Part shown: positions 31,499-42,424 of the stretch, one piece after another
Position numbering within the stretch: the stretch's first letter is position 1
Layout of the letters: every line of letters starts with the position of its first letter
Assembly: GCA_032821775.1 (NCBI GenBank)
Contig: JAVLRN010000004.1
Coordinates: 124,001-188,000 of the forward strand
Length of the DNA stretch: 64,000 nucleotides
DNA from: Sanguinoderma infundibulare
Lineage: Eukaryota > Basidiomycota > Agaricomycetes > Polyporales > Polyporaceae
Direction: 5' to 3'
Program-made: the position numbers and the translations under genes
The notes under the pieces: model-generated
Seen by the model: the letters and a program-made list of their open reading frames with translations, nothing else
Database searches by the model: none
Told to the model about the DNA's origin: nothing

Positions 31499-31747
31499 TT
31501 AGGGCATATCCGAGACTCTCTGTATCTCCGCTCGCCTTCGCCGCTGACGTTCGACCGTCCGTAAGGACTGGCCGTAGGGCTCGAAGAGATGGAAGCGACT
31601 TGTGGCCCGTGGGTGCCCAGGCATGTTGACGAGAGTTGACGCCTTGAGAGCAGGAGAGTCGTCGTGGCCGTGATCGATGACGTGGTCCACGAGTTCGCCG
31701 GGGAGAAAGATTATCCTGTTGAGGTCGAATTTGGAGGACGATGGCAA
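31499..31747 (-). pseudogene. F-box fragment (FB7-type)
   Basis: Minus strand reads IIFLPGELVDHVIDHGHDDS, PALKASTLV and SRFHLFEPYGQSLR, aligning with FB7's LLLPGETIDNIIDHLHNDVL and CRYHLFETVRC. No supported continuation downstream. Related decayed sequence recurs near 39480-39660. Confidence 0.5.
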
Positions 31748-32413
31748 CCGGTGTACAGTTTGATGTGGCGATGTACTTTACGGTTTCTAACTTTAAGTCT
31801 CACTAACAAGTTAGATTGCCTCTATAGTGGACATTGGTATCACCTTATTCGAACGCTGAGCTGAGGCAGGAGATGTACTGGGAAGTGGATGGTGGTTGCT
31901 GGCGACCGCCGGGAGCCGGAATCGAGTTCGAAAGCGACAGGCTGGTGGCAGTGCAGTACCCAAAAAGGAATGTGGCCGTCCTTAATAACACCGGCGGGGC
32001 TACCTACTCCGCAGCGTAGTATCGAGCTGAATAAGTAATGCCTTTCAAAAGTATGCGTTATGTGTGGAATAATAAGTCAGCGCATGTGGCTTCTGTGTCT
32101 GTGCCACTGGTTACTTAACAAACAAAAACCTGATCACGGTGACACACAAGCTTTCGTTACAAACGTCGCCGACTACTTACCGCGATTTAGATCGATACGG
32201 TGCGGCATTATCGCGCTGACTTATTAGCAGCTAGAGACAATGTTATCTCGCGCCGTGTAATCCCTTCAAGAGCCCAATTCGCGATGAGCCCACCGTTGGT
32301 TAGGAATTAACGCTAGTGCTTCAATGTAGAATACATCATAAATTCAGCGGATATTGAGCAACAATGGCCGGACGGACAAAATGGGAGAATGGAACGCACA
32401 AACACGACGGTAC

Positions 32414-34205
32414 TCAGTCAGCATCCTCCGCATCCATTTGCCGCCACGCATCCGGCGGGTCTGTAGTCCCTACATGGGGTCAACGTCAGCCAAGCAGACA
32501 GTGGTAAGTGGGATTTTTCACAGAGGTCTCAATCGTCGTCGTCCTGCCCGTGGTGTCGCAGCAGCCACTCCCAATCCTCGCACCCATGGTAGTTTTCCAC
32601 AGTCCGGAAGAACACCTTCGCGTCGGACCAGAACTCTGTGTACATCGGCGCGCGTGTTCTCGGGTCGCGTGCGGTAATCCAGCGCATGCCGTTGTTGTAC
32701 CCTAGTAGCTCTAGGTGCGGCGGGGGGTGTTTGAAGATGGTATTGCAGAACGACTGCGTTGGCAGCGTGAGGGTCGCGAGGTGGAGATAGCGGAGGGCAC
32801 CGAGCTTAGAGAACTACGCAGGCCATCAGAAGTCAGAATAAATCAGAAACGGACGGCCGTGGAGAGAGCCATAGTTACTCGCAAAGGCTTCCCAGTCTGT
32901 GGCTTCGATATCGGACGAACCGGCGTGAAAGAGGATAAAGAGGGCGGACACCTGGCCCGGGATGTATTGTTGGAGCAGCTTGACGTGCGCCGCGGTCAGC
33001 TTCCCCGCACGGACATCGAGCCCGAGCACCTCTAAGCTTTGGAGCTCTGCAAGACTTTTGAGGAATGAGATGTTCGCGAGGTCCTCGCCCACGTCAGCTT
33101 GCGTGTGGGTCAGGAAGTCCACGCGGCGGAGCAGCTTCTTTCTCTTGAGGAACGTCACAACTTCGTTGATGAAGTCCTCAGGAAGGCGGAACATGGACAG
33201 GAGCTTGAATGATGTCAAGTGAGGGAATGCCCCTGAGTGGGTGCGCAGGACGTCGGCCATGTGCTTGGGGACACTGTCCCCGCAAAATGTGAAACCACGC
33301 AGCTTGCGACAGTTCTCGAAGACCGACGCCAGGCCGGCCAGGGTGTCTGGGAAAACGACGGTGAGCTCTTGCAGATTCGAGAATGATGATGGAGGGCAGC
33401 TCCACAAGTCGTCGCCGTACACGTCGAGCCGGCGTAGGGTCGCTGAGTTGGCCGCTATTGCCTGGTGAGCGGTATTGTGGTATGGAAGACCAGCGTGCAT
33501 TTCAGGCCACAGGTCGTCGTATCTATGCGTGAATACGAGAGATCGCAATTCGGTGAAAGAGTCGAGGCATAGCTCCACCGGGATTTCGGGGCTACATATG
33601 GTCTCGTAAGATGCACACGATAAATCGGTGCCACGCGGAACTCACTGAAGGAGGACGTCAACGACTGTCTGTCCTGAGGACCGTAGGAGCGCGTTCATAA
33701 CCTCGCACGGGGTTATCGGAAGGGGCCCATACCAAGCGAAGGCGGTAAGATTGTGGAGTGCTTCAATGGCGTGCACCAAGGTACCTACAGGAGCAACGTC
33801 AGCGTAAGCCATCAGCCAAACTACTCACTTACCGATCTCATACACCATATGAGCCCCTTCGAAGAGCGAGTAGGCACGTATTGTGAGCTTCCGGACGTTG
33901 CGCGCGAAGTCCGGCGTCTCTATGATGTGCCGGAGGAGGCCAAAATTGACTTGAGCCACTCGCTTGGCTTCGTGGATCCGTAGCGGGGTGACAATCATTT
34001 CACCCCTGCCCATCTCATCATGCAAATGTTCTATCTCATCGTGTCTCCTCCACAGGCCGAGAGTGATGGTGAGGTGCGAGAAGACGTACTATTTGACAGC
34101 GATGTCATGGTGCAGTTTGGAGACCGACAAGCACGCCTTCTGGCCGCTCATCGGCAATACCCGGATGATGGGGTACCAAAGCTCTGTCGGCAGTTGAACG
34201 TTCAT
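32414..34205 (-). pseudogene. FB-A: F-box gene with internal stops
   Basis: Closest relative is the intact FB-B (39860-41999). Exon 1 starts MNVQLPTELWYPIIRVLPMS and reaches CLSVSKLHHDIAVK, then a 3-nt insertion creates TAG before YVFSHLT (about 34089). Exon 3 is fully open (HQAIAANSATLRRLDVYGDD, KLRGFTFCGDSVPKHMADVL, YIPGQVSALFILFHAG). Exon 4 has YHGCEDWEWLLRHHGQDDDD followed by TGA where FB-B continues. The family's last exon (DPPDAWRQMDAEDAD) is still readable at about 32414-32470. Two stops in otherwise well-preserved exons suggest recent inactivation; use of a downstream Met cannot be excluded. Confidence 0.75.
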
Positions 34206-34501
34206 AGGGCTCGCAAGGTATGCTGGAGGAGGAGGTAGGAGGAGGAGCGATTACGGTAGATGTGTTAAGTACTATTTCGTGAAAGGGTGGCTGTGCTGTT
34301 ACATAATTACACTCCGCGAGCGCCTACTGGGTTAAGGCCGGCGCCAAATCGGAACTGGGCTCAACAGTCACCACGGCAGCACGCAGCACGAACATACTCT
34401 CCTCACACAAAGATCGCCGTGTTCTGGAACCAGAACAAGTTGAGATGGCTCTGAGAACTCGCGCAACGTCTAGTTTACTATCGGATTCCACGCGATCTCA
34501 A

Positions 34502-35128
34502 TCAATTCGCCTCGACCGCAGTATCAAAGCGCCAGCTGTCGGTGTACATCCTGAGCATGGCGCGAGACAAGCCGGGTGTGGATGTCTCCATCTCTATTTT
34601 TATGCTTTTCCTGGCGAGTACTTGTTGGGCTCGATTGACTGATGCTCTCTCAGGTCCCAGAACGCAGCCTGACGGCCAGCGTCGCAGCACTTGCAAGTCG
34701 AAGAAATGCGCGTCTCGCCAATGACGCACAAGCCGTCGTCCCGAAAGTGCACCGTACGTTCTGTGCAACGTGCGGAGCAAGGGCACGGTAAACCGGTCTA
34801 TGGACGCACCGTGAAGCCGCATGGCGACCACCCCGGAGTAGGACACTGAAGAACATGGAGATAAGATAGGGTTTGTAGTGCAACCCTCGCTTCGGAAGGC
34901 GACTGAATGATCCATGCCAGCTTTCTGGATAGCATGGCAGAGGCTAGCGCGATACGTTTGCAAATCTTGTGTCAATATCATGCAGACGGTAAAGACGACG
35001 AGAGACCTGCCAACGAGATGGACGAGCATGTTGAAGACCTCCAATCCGACGCTAGAAAAATGCCCACGCCCTTTGGCGTGGATAGAACGGACCTCGAGCG
35101 GATACGTAGGCCTAGATGCCGCCATCAT
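34502..35128 (-). pseudogene. Multi-pass membrane protein remnant, copy 1
   Basis: Minus strand contains SVGLEVFNMLVHLVGRSLVV followed by FTVCMILTQDLQTY, matching copy 3 (GMEVFNILLHLVGKSLTG). Fragments of later exons appear out of order of frame (GRRLVRHWRDAHFFDLQ, similar to copy 2's GRRLVRHRQHAYFVD). No continuous spliced frame could be made. Confidence 0.5.
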
Positions 35129-35909
35129 AGCCAGAACTGAGGACCGCGGCCGAAGGCGGCTAGCGAGGGCTCAGCTTGAAGCGTTTGTGCTGGGAGAGCG
35201 AGAAAACGACGCCGACATCGAGTGCATTCGCTGTCCGGACGGCACTGGTGGCTTTCTGGCTTCGAATATTTTCTTGGGTGTAACTGGAGACGAACAGGGC
35301 CACGTGCCGCATGTCAACGATTGTGGAGTTGTGCTGTCTCACCGTTCACGCCACTGATATGTAGCTGGCAGCCAGGCGTTTAACATACCGGATTTGACAA
35401 GACGTGACTCGGACATACAATTCGAATCGGCTGTGGCAGGGCGACGCACGAGGTATGATATTGTTCTCCGTCTTTGCCGACAACGAACTCGTTTCCACCA
35501 TTACGCATCGCCCCGTTCTCGTCCTGCCTGTGTATGTCAATAGAAATACGATGACAGCACGCTCAGCATCTTCAGGCTCGCCGCCATCGGATAGTCGGAA
35601 TTCAAGAATAGCCCCTGGATTCGCTCGAACGCGCGGCGATGTGGCGCGATCGGCACTTCTCCGCAAATTCCGGAGAAAGACGCCTGGAAGGCTAACGTGC
35701 CACTTCTTGACTAATTCCCAAGGCCGTGAGCCGCACCGTGACTTCGGGTACTAACTTTGCGCGCCGTAGGAATGACGGTCCTGGAAAGCGCGTTTGCGTC
35801 CAGCCGACTCGGACGTCGACTGCCCCGCCCGCTAGTCCTCATTCACGTACTTGAAGCGGAGGAGTAAGATATCTGCATGAGACGCCGTCGATCAACTCGG
35901 AGTGCGTCA

Positions 35910-37080
35910 GAGGCGATGGTACACACGATGCCGTCTTGCTCGCAGGTGCCGGTCATGACCGGATACATGGCCATGGCGTTGACCGTCACCTTCAAATGCG
36001 AGGGTTAAACCAAAAGATGTACAAGCAGGGTGCCAGAAGGTAGAACAGGGATGTTCACGTCGAAGCCGCAGCCTGCGAGGTAGCACCACCCCAGGTCTTC
36101 GCCATCCATAGCGGCGAGGAAGGTGACATTGACTCATGAACCCGTGAGCGCGCTGGAAGAAGCCCTGTATGAGCACGAGCACGTTTGCGAAACACGGTCA
36201 AACAGGGGTAGGTGAGTGTTTTGCACGGGGAGCCAGCGAGGAGCGAGGAGGCTCACCAGAGACTCCGGACCCAAGTGCCCCGACCGCACGAAGAGCACGG
36301 TGAGCAGGATGTTGAAGAGCCTACAAGGCAAAATTCGCATGACGCATCGCTACGCACGTATCGTAGGTCAGATTGATGATCGACGAAATATGCGTGTTGC
36401 CTATGGCGCACAAGCCGTCGTCCGGAAGGAACGCGGTATGCTCTTAGCGCTGTCCGGAACAGGGGCACAGTAAATATACAACTCGACGTAGCCAGGTCAG
36501 CGGACGTACCTAGAGACAGTATGACCACTGTGCCGGAGAAGGAAATGATAAAGAATACGGACACGAGATACCCTTTGCAGTGTAACCGTTCCTGTCCGGA
36601 CCGACGGACCAGACGGCATAAACCTTGTCCGCTGACGTGTTCAACGTTACTTTGCCGTAAAGTAGGGGAACGATGCAGCAAATGATTAGACTCACCAAGA
36701 AAAAGATACATGGAAAGCTTCGAGAGTGCGTAGAAGGCGATGCAGGTGAAGATGGCCAAGAGGCATACGGACTGGTTGATCGCTAGCCCCACGCTGTCGA
36801 CGAGAATCGAAAATGCGGGTGGAACGGAACATTTAGGATGGTAAGCATGCGGCGTGCAATCAACCACGGTATTGAGAAATACGCACTTGTGAAGGCGAAG
36901 CCCATCTGCCACGTGCGACGTCACACCAAGGTAAGGAGGACAGATAGGGGATCGAACGATGCGTGCCAACCTGTGCCAACTTCCTGGATAGCGTGGCACC
37001 TCAAAGCCGACGCTAGAAAACCGCCCTGCAACTTGGACATATCACAGATGTCGAGCGGGTGCGTGCCCGTAGATGGCGCC
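35910..37080 (-). pseudogene. Multi-pass membrane protein remnant, copy 2
   Basis: Minus-strand blocks: FSILVDSVGLAINQSVCLLA, IFTCIAFYALSKLSMYLFLG (two hydrophobic segments), and further on EDLGWCYLAGCGFD joined over an intron (donor at about 36056) to VTVNAMAMYPVMTG. This LGW-CLAxCG-DV-VNA-W-TG pattern is that of a large agaricomycete multi-pass membrane family of unknown function. Internal deletions (for example at about 37005-37030) and frame breaks make this copy non-functional. Confidence 0.55.
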
Positions 37081-37797
37081 ATCGTAGGCTGGAATGACCG
37101 AGGCCGAACGCCGAGGGTTCAGCCAGCGGTGTTCTTGCTGAATAAACCCCACGTTTATGCACCCGTTCTTTGGGATATACTTCGATCTGCGGTGCACCTA
37201 GCTAGTCTAAGTGTGAAAAGGGGTAGCGTACTAGTTGCACCTACTAGCCACAAAAGCGACTCTGGGGACCTAAACCAGCCACCCGGATTGGCTGAGGAGG
37301 GCGTGTACCATATCGGCGGCCGGGTGTCTGCCGTCCGAGTCTGTGGACGCCATCGCGCAAGTTCAGCGGTAATTCTAGCACCCGCCTCATACCCAGGCTG
37401 GTTGCTTCAGCCCCAAGTCCAGGTTCGACAACCCCACACGCAACGGGCGGTCACGCTCAATGTTACTCTGTGCTGTTGGATGGAAGAAGCCTCGTACACT
37501 AACGTACTACATACTTCGCAACCGCGTGCGCCCGCCCTCAGGAGTCGATGTCGAGTGACTTTGGGACGCCGCACTGTAGTCGCCGGCGAAGATCGCCGGA
37601 GGAAGAAGGCCCAGGAAGAGCATGTTTGCGGGACGTCCACCGGCTGCCCGCCATCCTCGTCCAAGGATGCGTCTGGTCGTGTAAAGCACATATGCTTGCA
37701 GCACGGGTGTAGGGTATCTGCATGTGAGTTCCAACTCGGAGTGTCCCATGAACTGTCGACAATTCGGCCTCGAAGCTCGAGTGAAGGTTGGGCCGGG

Positions 37798-38540
37798 TCA
37801 TGCTTTCGAGAGCGGCGGGCGCGGGTCCAGGATAGAGACAACGTCCGACGTGGTGGTGCAGACGACGCCGTTAGTGGTGAGCGTGTCGATGATGACGCAT
37901 GTCTTTGGGTCGGCATCGTCGTGATCGCAGGCGCCGGTCGTGACCCAGTATATGGCCATCGCGTTGAGTTCCGATGCAGGTCAGGACGGCCGACATGCAC
38001 ACGGACGAGTCGAACTCCAAGCCGAGGCTGTCGATGACAATCGAAACTGAGGATGAAGCAGAGCACTCAGCAACGGGGATGTTGGGTGCTGAATGAGGCA
38101 GATGATTTGAGGCATACGCACTTGTGAAGAAGAAAGCCCATCTGCGCGCACGATGTCACATGTCATTTTCATTTTAAGGCAAGGAGGATGACATGGGACG
38201 ACTTACGCTGCGCTATGATTTACAAGAACGAGGATACGGGGCCAATTTGGACATTGAAGTATCCACGGGAGCTTCCTGGATAGCATGGCAGCGGCCAACG
38301 CGATACCTGCGTTAGCTTTCTGTCAATATCCTGCGCACGGTGGAGAAAAACCCGGTGAGAGACTTGCCAACAAGATGGAGGAGTATATTGAAGACCTCCA
38401 TGCCGACGCTAGGAAAACGCGCTGCGGACCGGACATCACGGACGTCGAATACATGAAAGCCGTAGATGGGGCCATGGCGTCCAATGTCGACCGAAGGCCG
38501 AAGGCGAGTAGCGAGGACTCGCAGCTAGGCAACTGACGCG
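37798..38540 (-). pseudogene. Multi-pass membrane protein remnant, copy 3
   Basis: Minus strand: GMEVFNILLHLVGKSLTG and TVRRILTES (38.29-38.42 kb); SIVIDSLGLEFDSSVCMSAV and LTCIG (about 37.97-38.05 kb); then NAMAIYWVTTGACDHDDADP, CVIIDTLTTNGVVCTTTSDV and a C-terminus PRPPLSKA with stop at 37800-37798. The first hydrophobic region, the repeat of the IDSxGL..VC segment and the C-terminal tail match copy 2, but the central transmembrane block is missing and the frame is broken. Confidence 0.55.
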
Positions 38541-38559
38541 GCGGCCAACATGCTGGCAT

Positions 38560-39859
38560 TCAAGTAGCTGCTGCGTCCCGATCAGCTCCAAGCTTATGCA
38601 TGGCGCCGCGGGGATACGCAGTGACCAATCGGGGGGTGCAGCTGGTTAGGGGGAGGGGGATATTAGTAACGTTAGCGCGCGGTCGTCCTGGCCCTTCAAA
38701 CTCCGCCATGGTTTGCTTGTTATAGCCCCTTAGGAGTGTCGGCAAATTTCCTGCGGTGCGCATACAGTTGAATGACGTACAAAACGTCCCGTTATAAGGT
38801 GTAACCAGCTGCATGGGCAAGGAGCTGAAGTCGACTTTTGATAAATCTGGGTCTGCGCAGGGAGTTGAGTAGGCATACAGTCATCAAGATAGCCTTCTTA
38901 GAGGGCAATACGCGGATCAGGGTCTCCAGACTCCGACTGCATGAGCGTCTTGTGGGAGATGTACAGTACAGAAGTGAGCGGTGTCGCCGTCAAGCGAGGT
39001 GTCGTGGTCGTCGTGGTCGTCGACGAGCAGCCAAGTCCGAATGACGCCGGACAACGGGTTCGCTGCTGACTAATCATTCATCCGGAAGTTCTCTGGTCTA
39101 GCGCCCATGCCTAATTTGATCAATCATCCACGAAGTTCAGGGGCTACACGGAGAACGGAGAACGGAGAACGGATTTGATAAGACTGACTACGCTACATAG
39201 ATAGCTCAGGTAAATAACCTCGTCAGCCCGCAAGTAATGTAGCGTGAATCTGCTAGAGAACCGTTTGGCTTGAAGCAGATCTTAGGATACAAATGTGATC
39301 ATTTATGATAGTAGCATCCCCCCTTTTGCTGATGCCGCCACCAGGAATCCAGCGGGGGAGATCTCCGAAAACTACTGCGAGACTACATGGAAAGCACGCC
39401 GTACGGTTCACGACGCCCATTTGCGCGAGATTCAAGCTCCAGACATGAGGAGTTGACGACTCACATAGACTGAGGCATATCCATGACTCGAGTCTGGATC
39501 TCGTCATCAGAGGTCGAGGCACCGCGAATATTCGACCCAGTGTTCGACTTTCCTCAAGGACTGACCGCAGAGGAGGTCTAGAAAGACATATAAACGAGTT
39601 GTGAACTACCAGGATTTGCAGACGATAGACGATCTGCATCTTGGAGTCGCACATGCAGTACCCGAAAAAGGATGCAGCCGTCGTTTCAAGAGCATGACTC
39701 GGAGCACACGGCCCGTTGTCTATGCATGAACTGCTTGATGGCGGATGCAACGTACACGAGTCCACAATATAACAGAGTACATCATAGTATTAGCGGATAT
39801 CGAGCCACAATTGTCCAACAGACAAGATAAGAGAATGGAATGCTTGAACACCACGGTGC
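38560..39859. other. Unassigned; decayed duplicate of 31.4-32.4 kb
   Basis: No intact gene. From about 39330 to 39860 the sequence is a diverged copy of 31.4-32.4 kb (shared blocks such as AAAGCACGCCGTACGG-like, GCAGTACCCGAAAAAGGATG and TAGCGGATATCGAG), showing that the F-box loci FB-A and FB-B were duplicated together with flanking DNA. A small tandem GAGAACG repeat lies at about 39151-39172. Confidence 0.5.
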
Positions 39860-41999
39860 TCAGTCAGCCTGAGCGTCCTCCGCACCCGTGCGCATCCAAG
39901 CATCGGGCGGGTCCATACACCCTACATGCGATCAACGTCAGTCACGCCAACAGCCCTAAGGTGACATCACTCACAAATGTCGCCATCGTGGTCGTCGTGC
40001 CCATGATGCCGTAGCAACCACTCCCAGTCCTCGCATCCGTCGTAGTGCTCGACCGTCCGGAAGTACACTTTGTACTGCGGCCAGAATTCCGAGTACGTCA
40101 GCGCACGCGTCCTTAGGTCACGCGCAGTCACCCAGCGCATGCCGTTGTTCAACCCAAGCAGCTCCAGGCGAGGCGGAGGGTGTTCGAAGATCGCGTTGTT
40201 GAGTGATTGCGATTGCGCTAGCGGCATGATGGTGATTATGTGCAGGTAGCGGAGGGCATCATACTTCGACAACTATGCAGGCCATGAGAATCGAAATGGC
40301 TGAGTACGAGCAATATTAGTGTCAGTAACAAGCATTGCCACTTACGAAAGCTTGCCAGTCTGAGCCCCTAACGTCGGAAGATCCGGCGTCGAAGAGGACG
40401 AAGAGCGCGGAGAGTTGAAGGGGAATGTACTGCAGCAGCAGCTTGATGTGGGCCGGTGTCAGCTTCGTCGACCGTACGTCGATGCCGAGCACCTCCAAGC
40501 GCGGGAGTTCCGACAGTATTTTGAGGAAGGGGACGTTCACGAGGTCCTCGTCCGCGTTGGCCGAATTGTTGGTCAGGAGGTCCACACGGCGGAGGAGCTT
40601 CTTGTTCTTGAGGAATGTCGCGATTTCCTCGATGCATTCTGTAGCCGGTTCAAACAGGGACAGGAGCTTGAATGATGTCAAGTGCGGGAATGCTCCTGGG
40701 TGTGTGCGCAGGACGTCGGCGAAACCCTCGCTGAGGAGACTCCCCCCGCAGAATGTGAAACCACGTAGCTGACGACAGTGCTCGAAGACCGCCGCGAGGT
40801 CGGCCAGGTTGTACACCATGACGAGAGTGAGCTCGAGGAGATTCGAGAATGAAGCGGGAGGGCAGCCGCACAAAACGTTGCCGTACACGTCGAGCCGGCG
40901 TAGGGTCGCTGAGTTGGCCGCTATTGCCTGGTGAATGGTCTTGTGGAATGCAGCACCGGCGGAAATCGTTGGAAACATGTCGCAGAATCTGTGCGTGAAT
41001 ACGAGAGAACGGAGGTTGGTGAAAGAGGTGAGGCACAGCTCCTCCGGGATTTCGGGGCTAGATGTTCGTTCCACCGGTTAGATGTCGTGAGAATCGACGC
41101 CACTCAGAACTCACTGAAGAAGAATGTCAACCACATTCTCCCCAGAGGACCGTAGGAGCGCATCCATGACCTCGCACGGGGTTATCGGAAGGGGCCCATA
41201 CCAAGCGAAGGCGGTAAGATTGTGGAGCGCTTCGATGGCGTGCACCAAGGTACCTACACATCAGTAAAGTCGGATTTTGCTTAACGGCTTAACGGCTTAA
41301 CGGAAAATGGCCATCCTTCCCCCCGGATCTTGGTGGATATCCTGGGCAAACTTCTACCTACAATGTGTCGAGGAGACATCTCTTTGTCCCCCGCCGTGTG
41401 CCAGTCAGAGTGCGGGGGAGCGGTGCTGGTAGAAGGGAGGTCGTCAGTGGCGGCACTTACGGGCGCTTCGAGACCTGCTTACGGCTTATCGGCTTATCGT
41501 GCTTAACGGCTGCTTAACGTGCTTAACGGTGCTTAATGGCCCCGTTAAGCACGGTTAAGCAAAATCCGGAAGTACTGATGCAGGAGCCACGTCAGGCATG
41601 AGCGCGTACCTCGAGTGCTCACTTACCGATCTCATACACCATAGGAGCGCCTTCGAAGAGCGAGTAGGCCCGTATGGTGAGCTTGTTGACATTGCGCGCG
41701 AAGTTGGGCGTGCGTATGATGTGCTGGAGGAGGGCAAAGTTCACTTGAGCCACTTGCTTGGCTTCGTGGATCTGTGGCGGGGTGGCGACCATTTCATCCC
41801 CGTCCATATCATCATACACACGTTCTATCTCGTCTTCCCTCCTCCATAGACCGATAGTGATGGCGACATGCGAGAAGACGTATTTGACAGCGATATCGTG
41901 GTGCATTTTGGAGACCGACAAACAAGCGTTCTGGTCCGTCGTCGGCAAGACTTGTATGATGCGATACCACAGTTCTGTCGGCAGCTTTAACTTCTTCAT
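39860..41999 (-). CDS. FB-B: F-box/LRR-like protein, intact
   Basis: Exons 41999..41627, 41253..41115, 41057..40346, 40272..39975 and 39921..39860 give 527 aa. The F-box begins KKLKLPTELWYRIIQVLPTT and CLSVSKMHHDIAVKYVFSHV; exon 2 has LTAFAWYGPLPITPCEVMDA; exon 3 carries leucine-rich strands (ANSATLRRLDVYGNVLCGC, RQLRGFTFCGGSL); exon 4 has YDGCEDWEWLLRHHGHDDHD. Using the strong donor at 39974 and a last exon yields WCMDPPDAWMRTGAEDAQAD, whose PPDAW tail is conserved in FB-A, so it is preferred over reading to the stop at 39967. Intron 1 is 373 nt because element D sits in it. SCF role is inferred from the F-box. Confidence 0.82.
41259..41580. mobile_element. Element D: 322-bp MITE in FB-B intron 1
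   Basis: FB-A has the contiguous sequence GGTACCTACAGGAGC; FB-B has the same sequence interrupted. Ends read CATCAGTAAAGTCGGATTTT and, reverse-complemented from the right, CATCAGTACTTCCGGATTTT, followed by GCTTAACNG repeats at both ends (TTAACGG tandem units at 41278-41305 and 41509-41560). A CA dinucleotide flanks both sides. No coding capacity. Insertion left the 3' splice site (minus strand TGTAG, at 41254-41258) just outside the element. Confidence 0.8.
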
Positions 42000-42424
42000 A
42001 CTAGTCGCAAACTCTGATAGTCTAAAGGCCTCCAGAAGTTATAAAGGTCGAGTACGAAGGGAGGGAGAGGTTCGATTTTGCTCCGGCACTTCACCGCGCA
42101 CCTCGCAGGAGGCTCGTGCGGAGCACGAAATTGCGTTCGGAGAGGGCGGCTTGATCCGAAGTGTCGGTACGTACACCCTCTCCGGGCCGGTGCCTGGCGA
42201 GGTGTCACACATACCTGAGCTGCTTGCGTAGCGTACTCGGTTCAATTTTATCCGTTCTCCCGGGTTCGCCGAGGATTCTCGGAACTCCACATCTTCCTCG
42301 TGGCCCTCTTGGAGACCTTTCACACAGGACCGATGCAAACACTCCTACCCGGAATATGGGTCCTCTTCATCCAATTGCCAATGCTTCGGCGGGGACGGTG
42401 ACTGCAAGCCTGTCTGTCCCTTTC

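Larger units (their letters stand above)
27930..31540 (+). repeat. Segmental duplication, copy 1 (U1/U2 segment)
   Basis: Nearly colinear with 43900-47470, including promoters, introns and the 3' flank. Long stretches inside the U2 gene (for example 30541-30890 versus 46491-46840) are almost identical, while flanks are more diverged. A third, internally deleted and inverted copy is at the right edge (63041-63940). Confidence 0.9.

Noticed and set aside
39151..39172. Short GAGAACG tandem and other small direct repeats as a CRISPR-like array
   Set aside because: Only three abutting units without spacers; a eukaryotic microsatellite-scale repeat.
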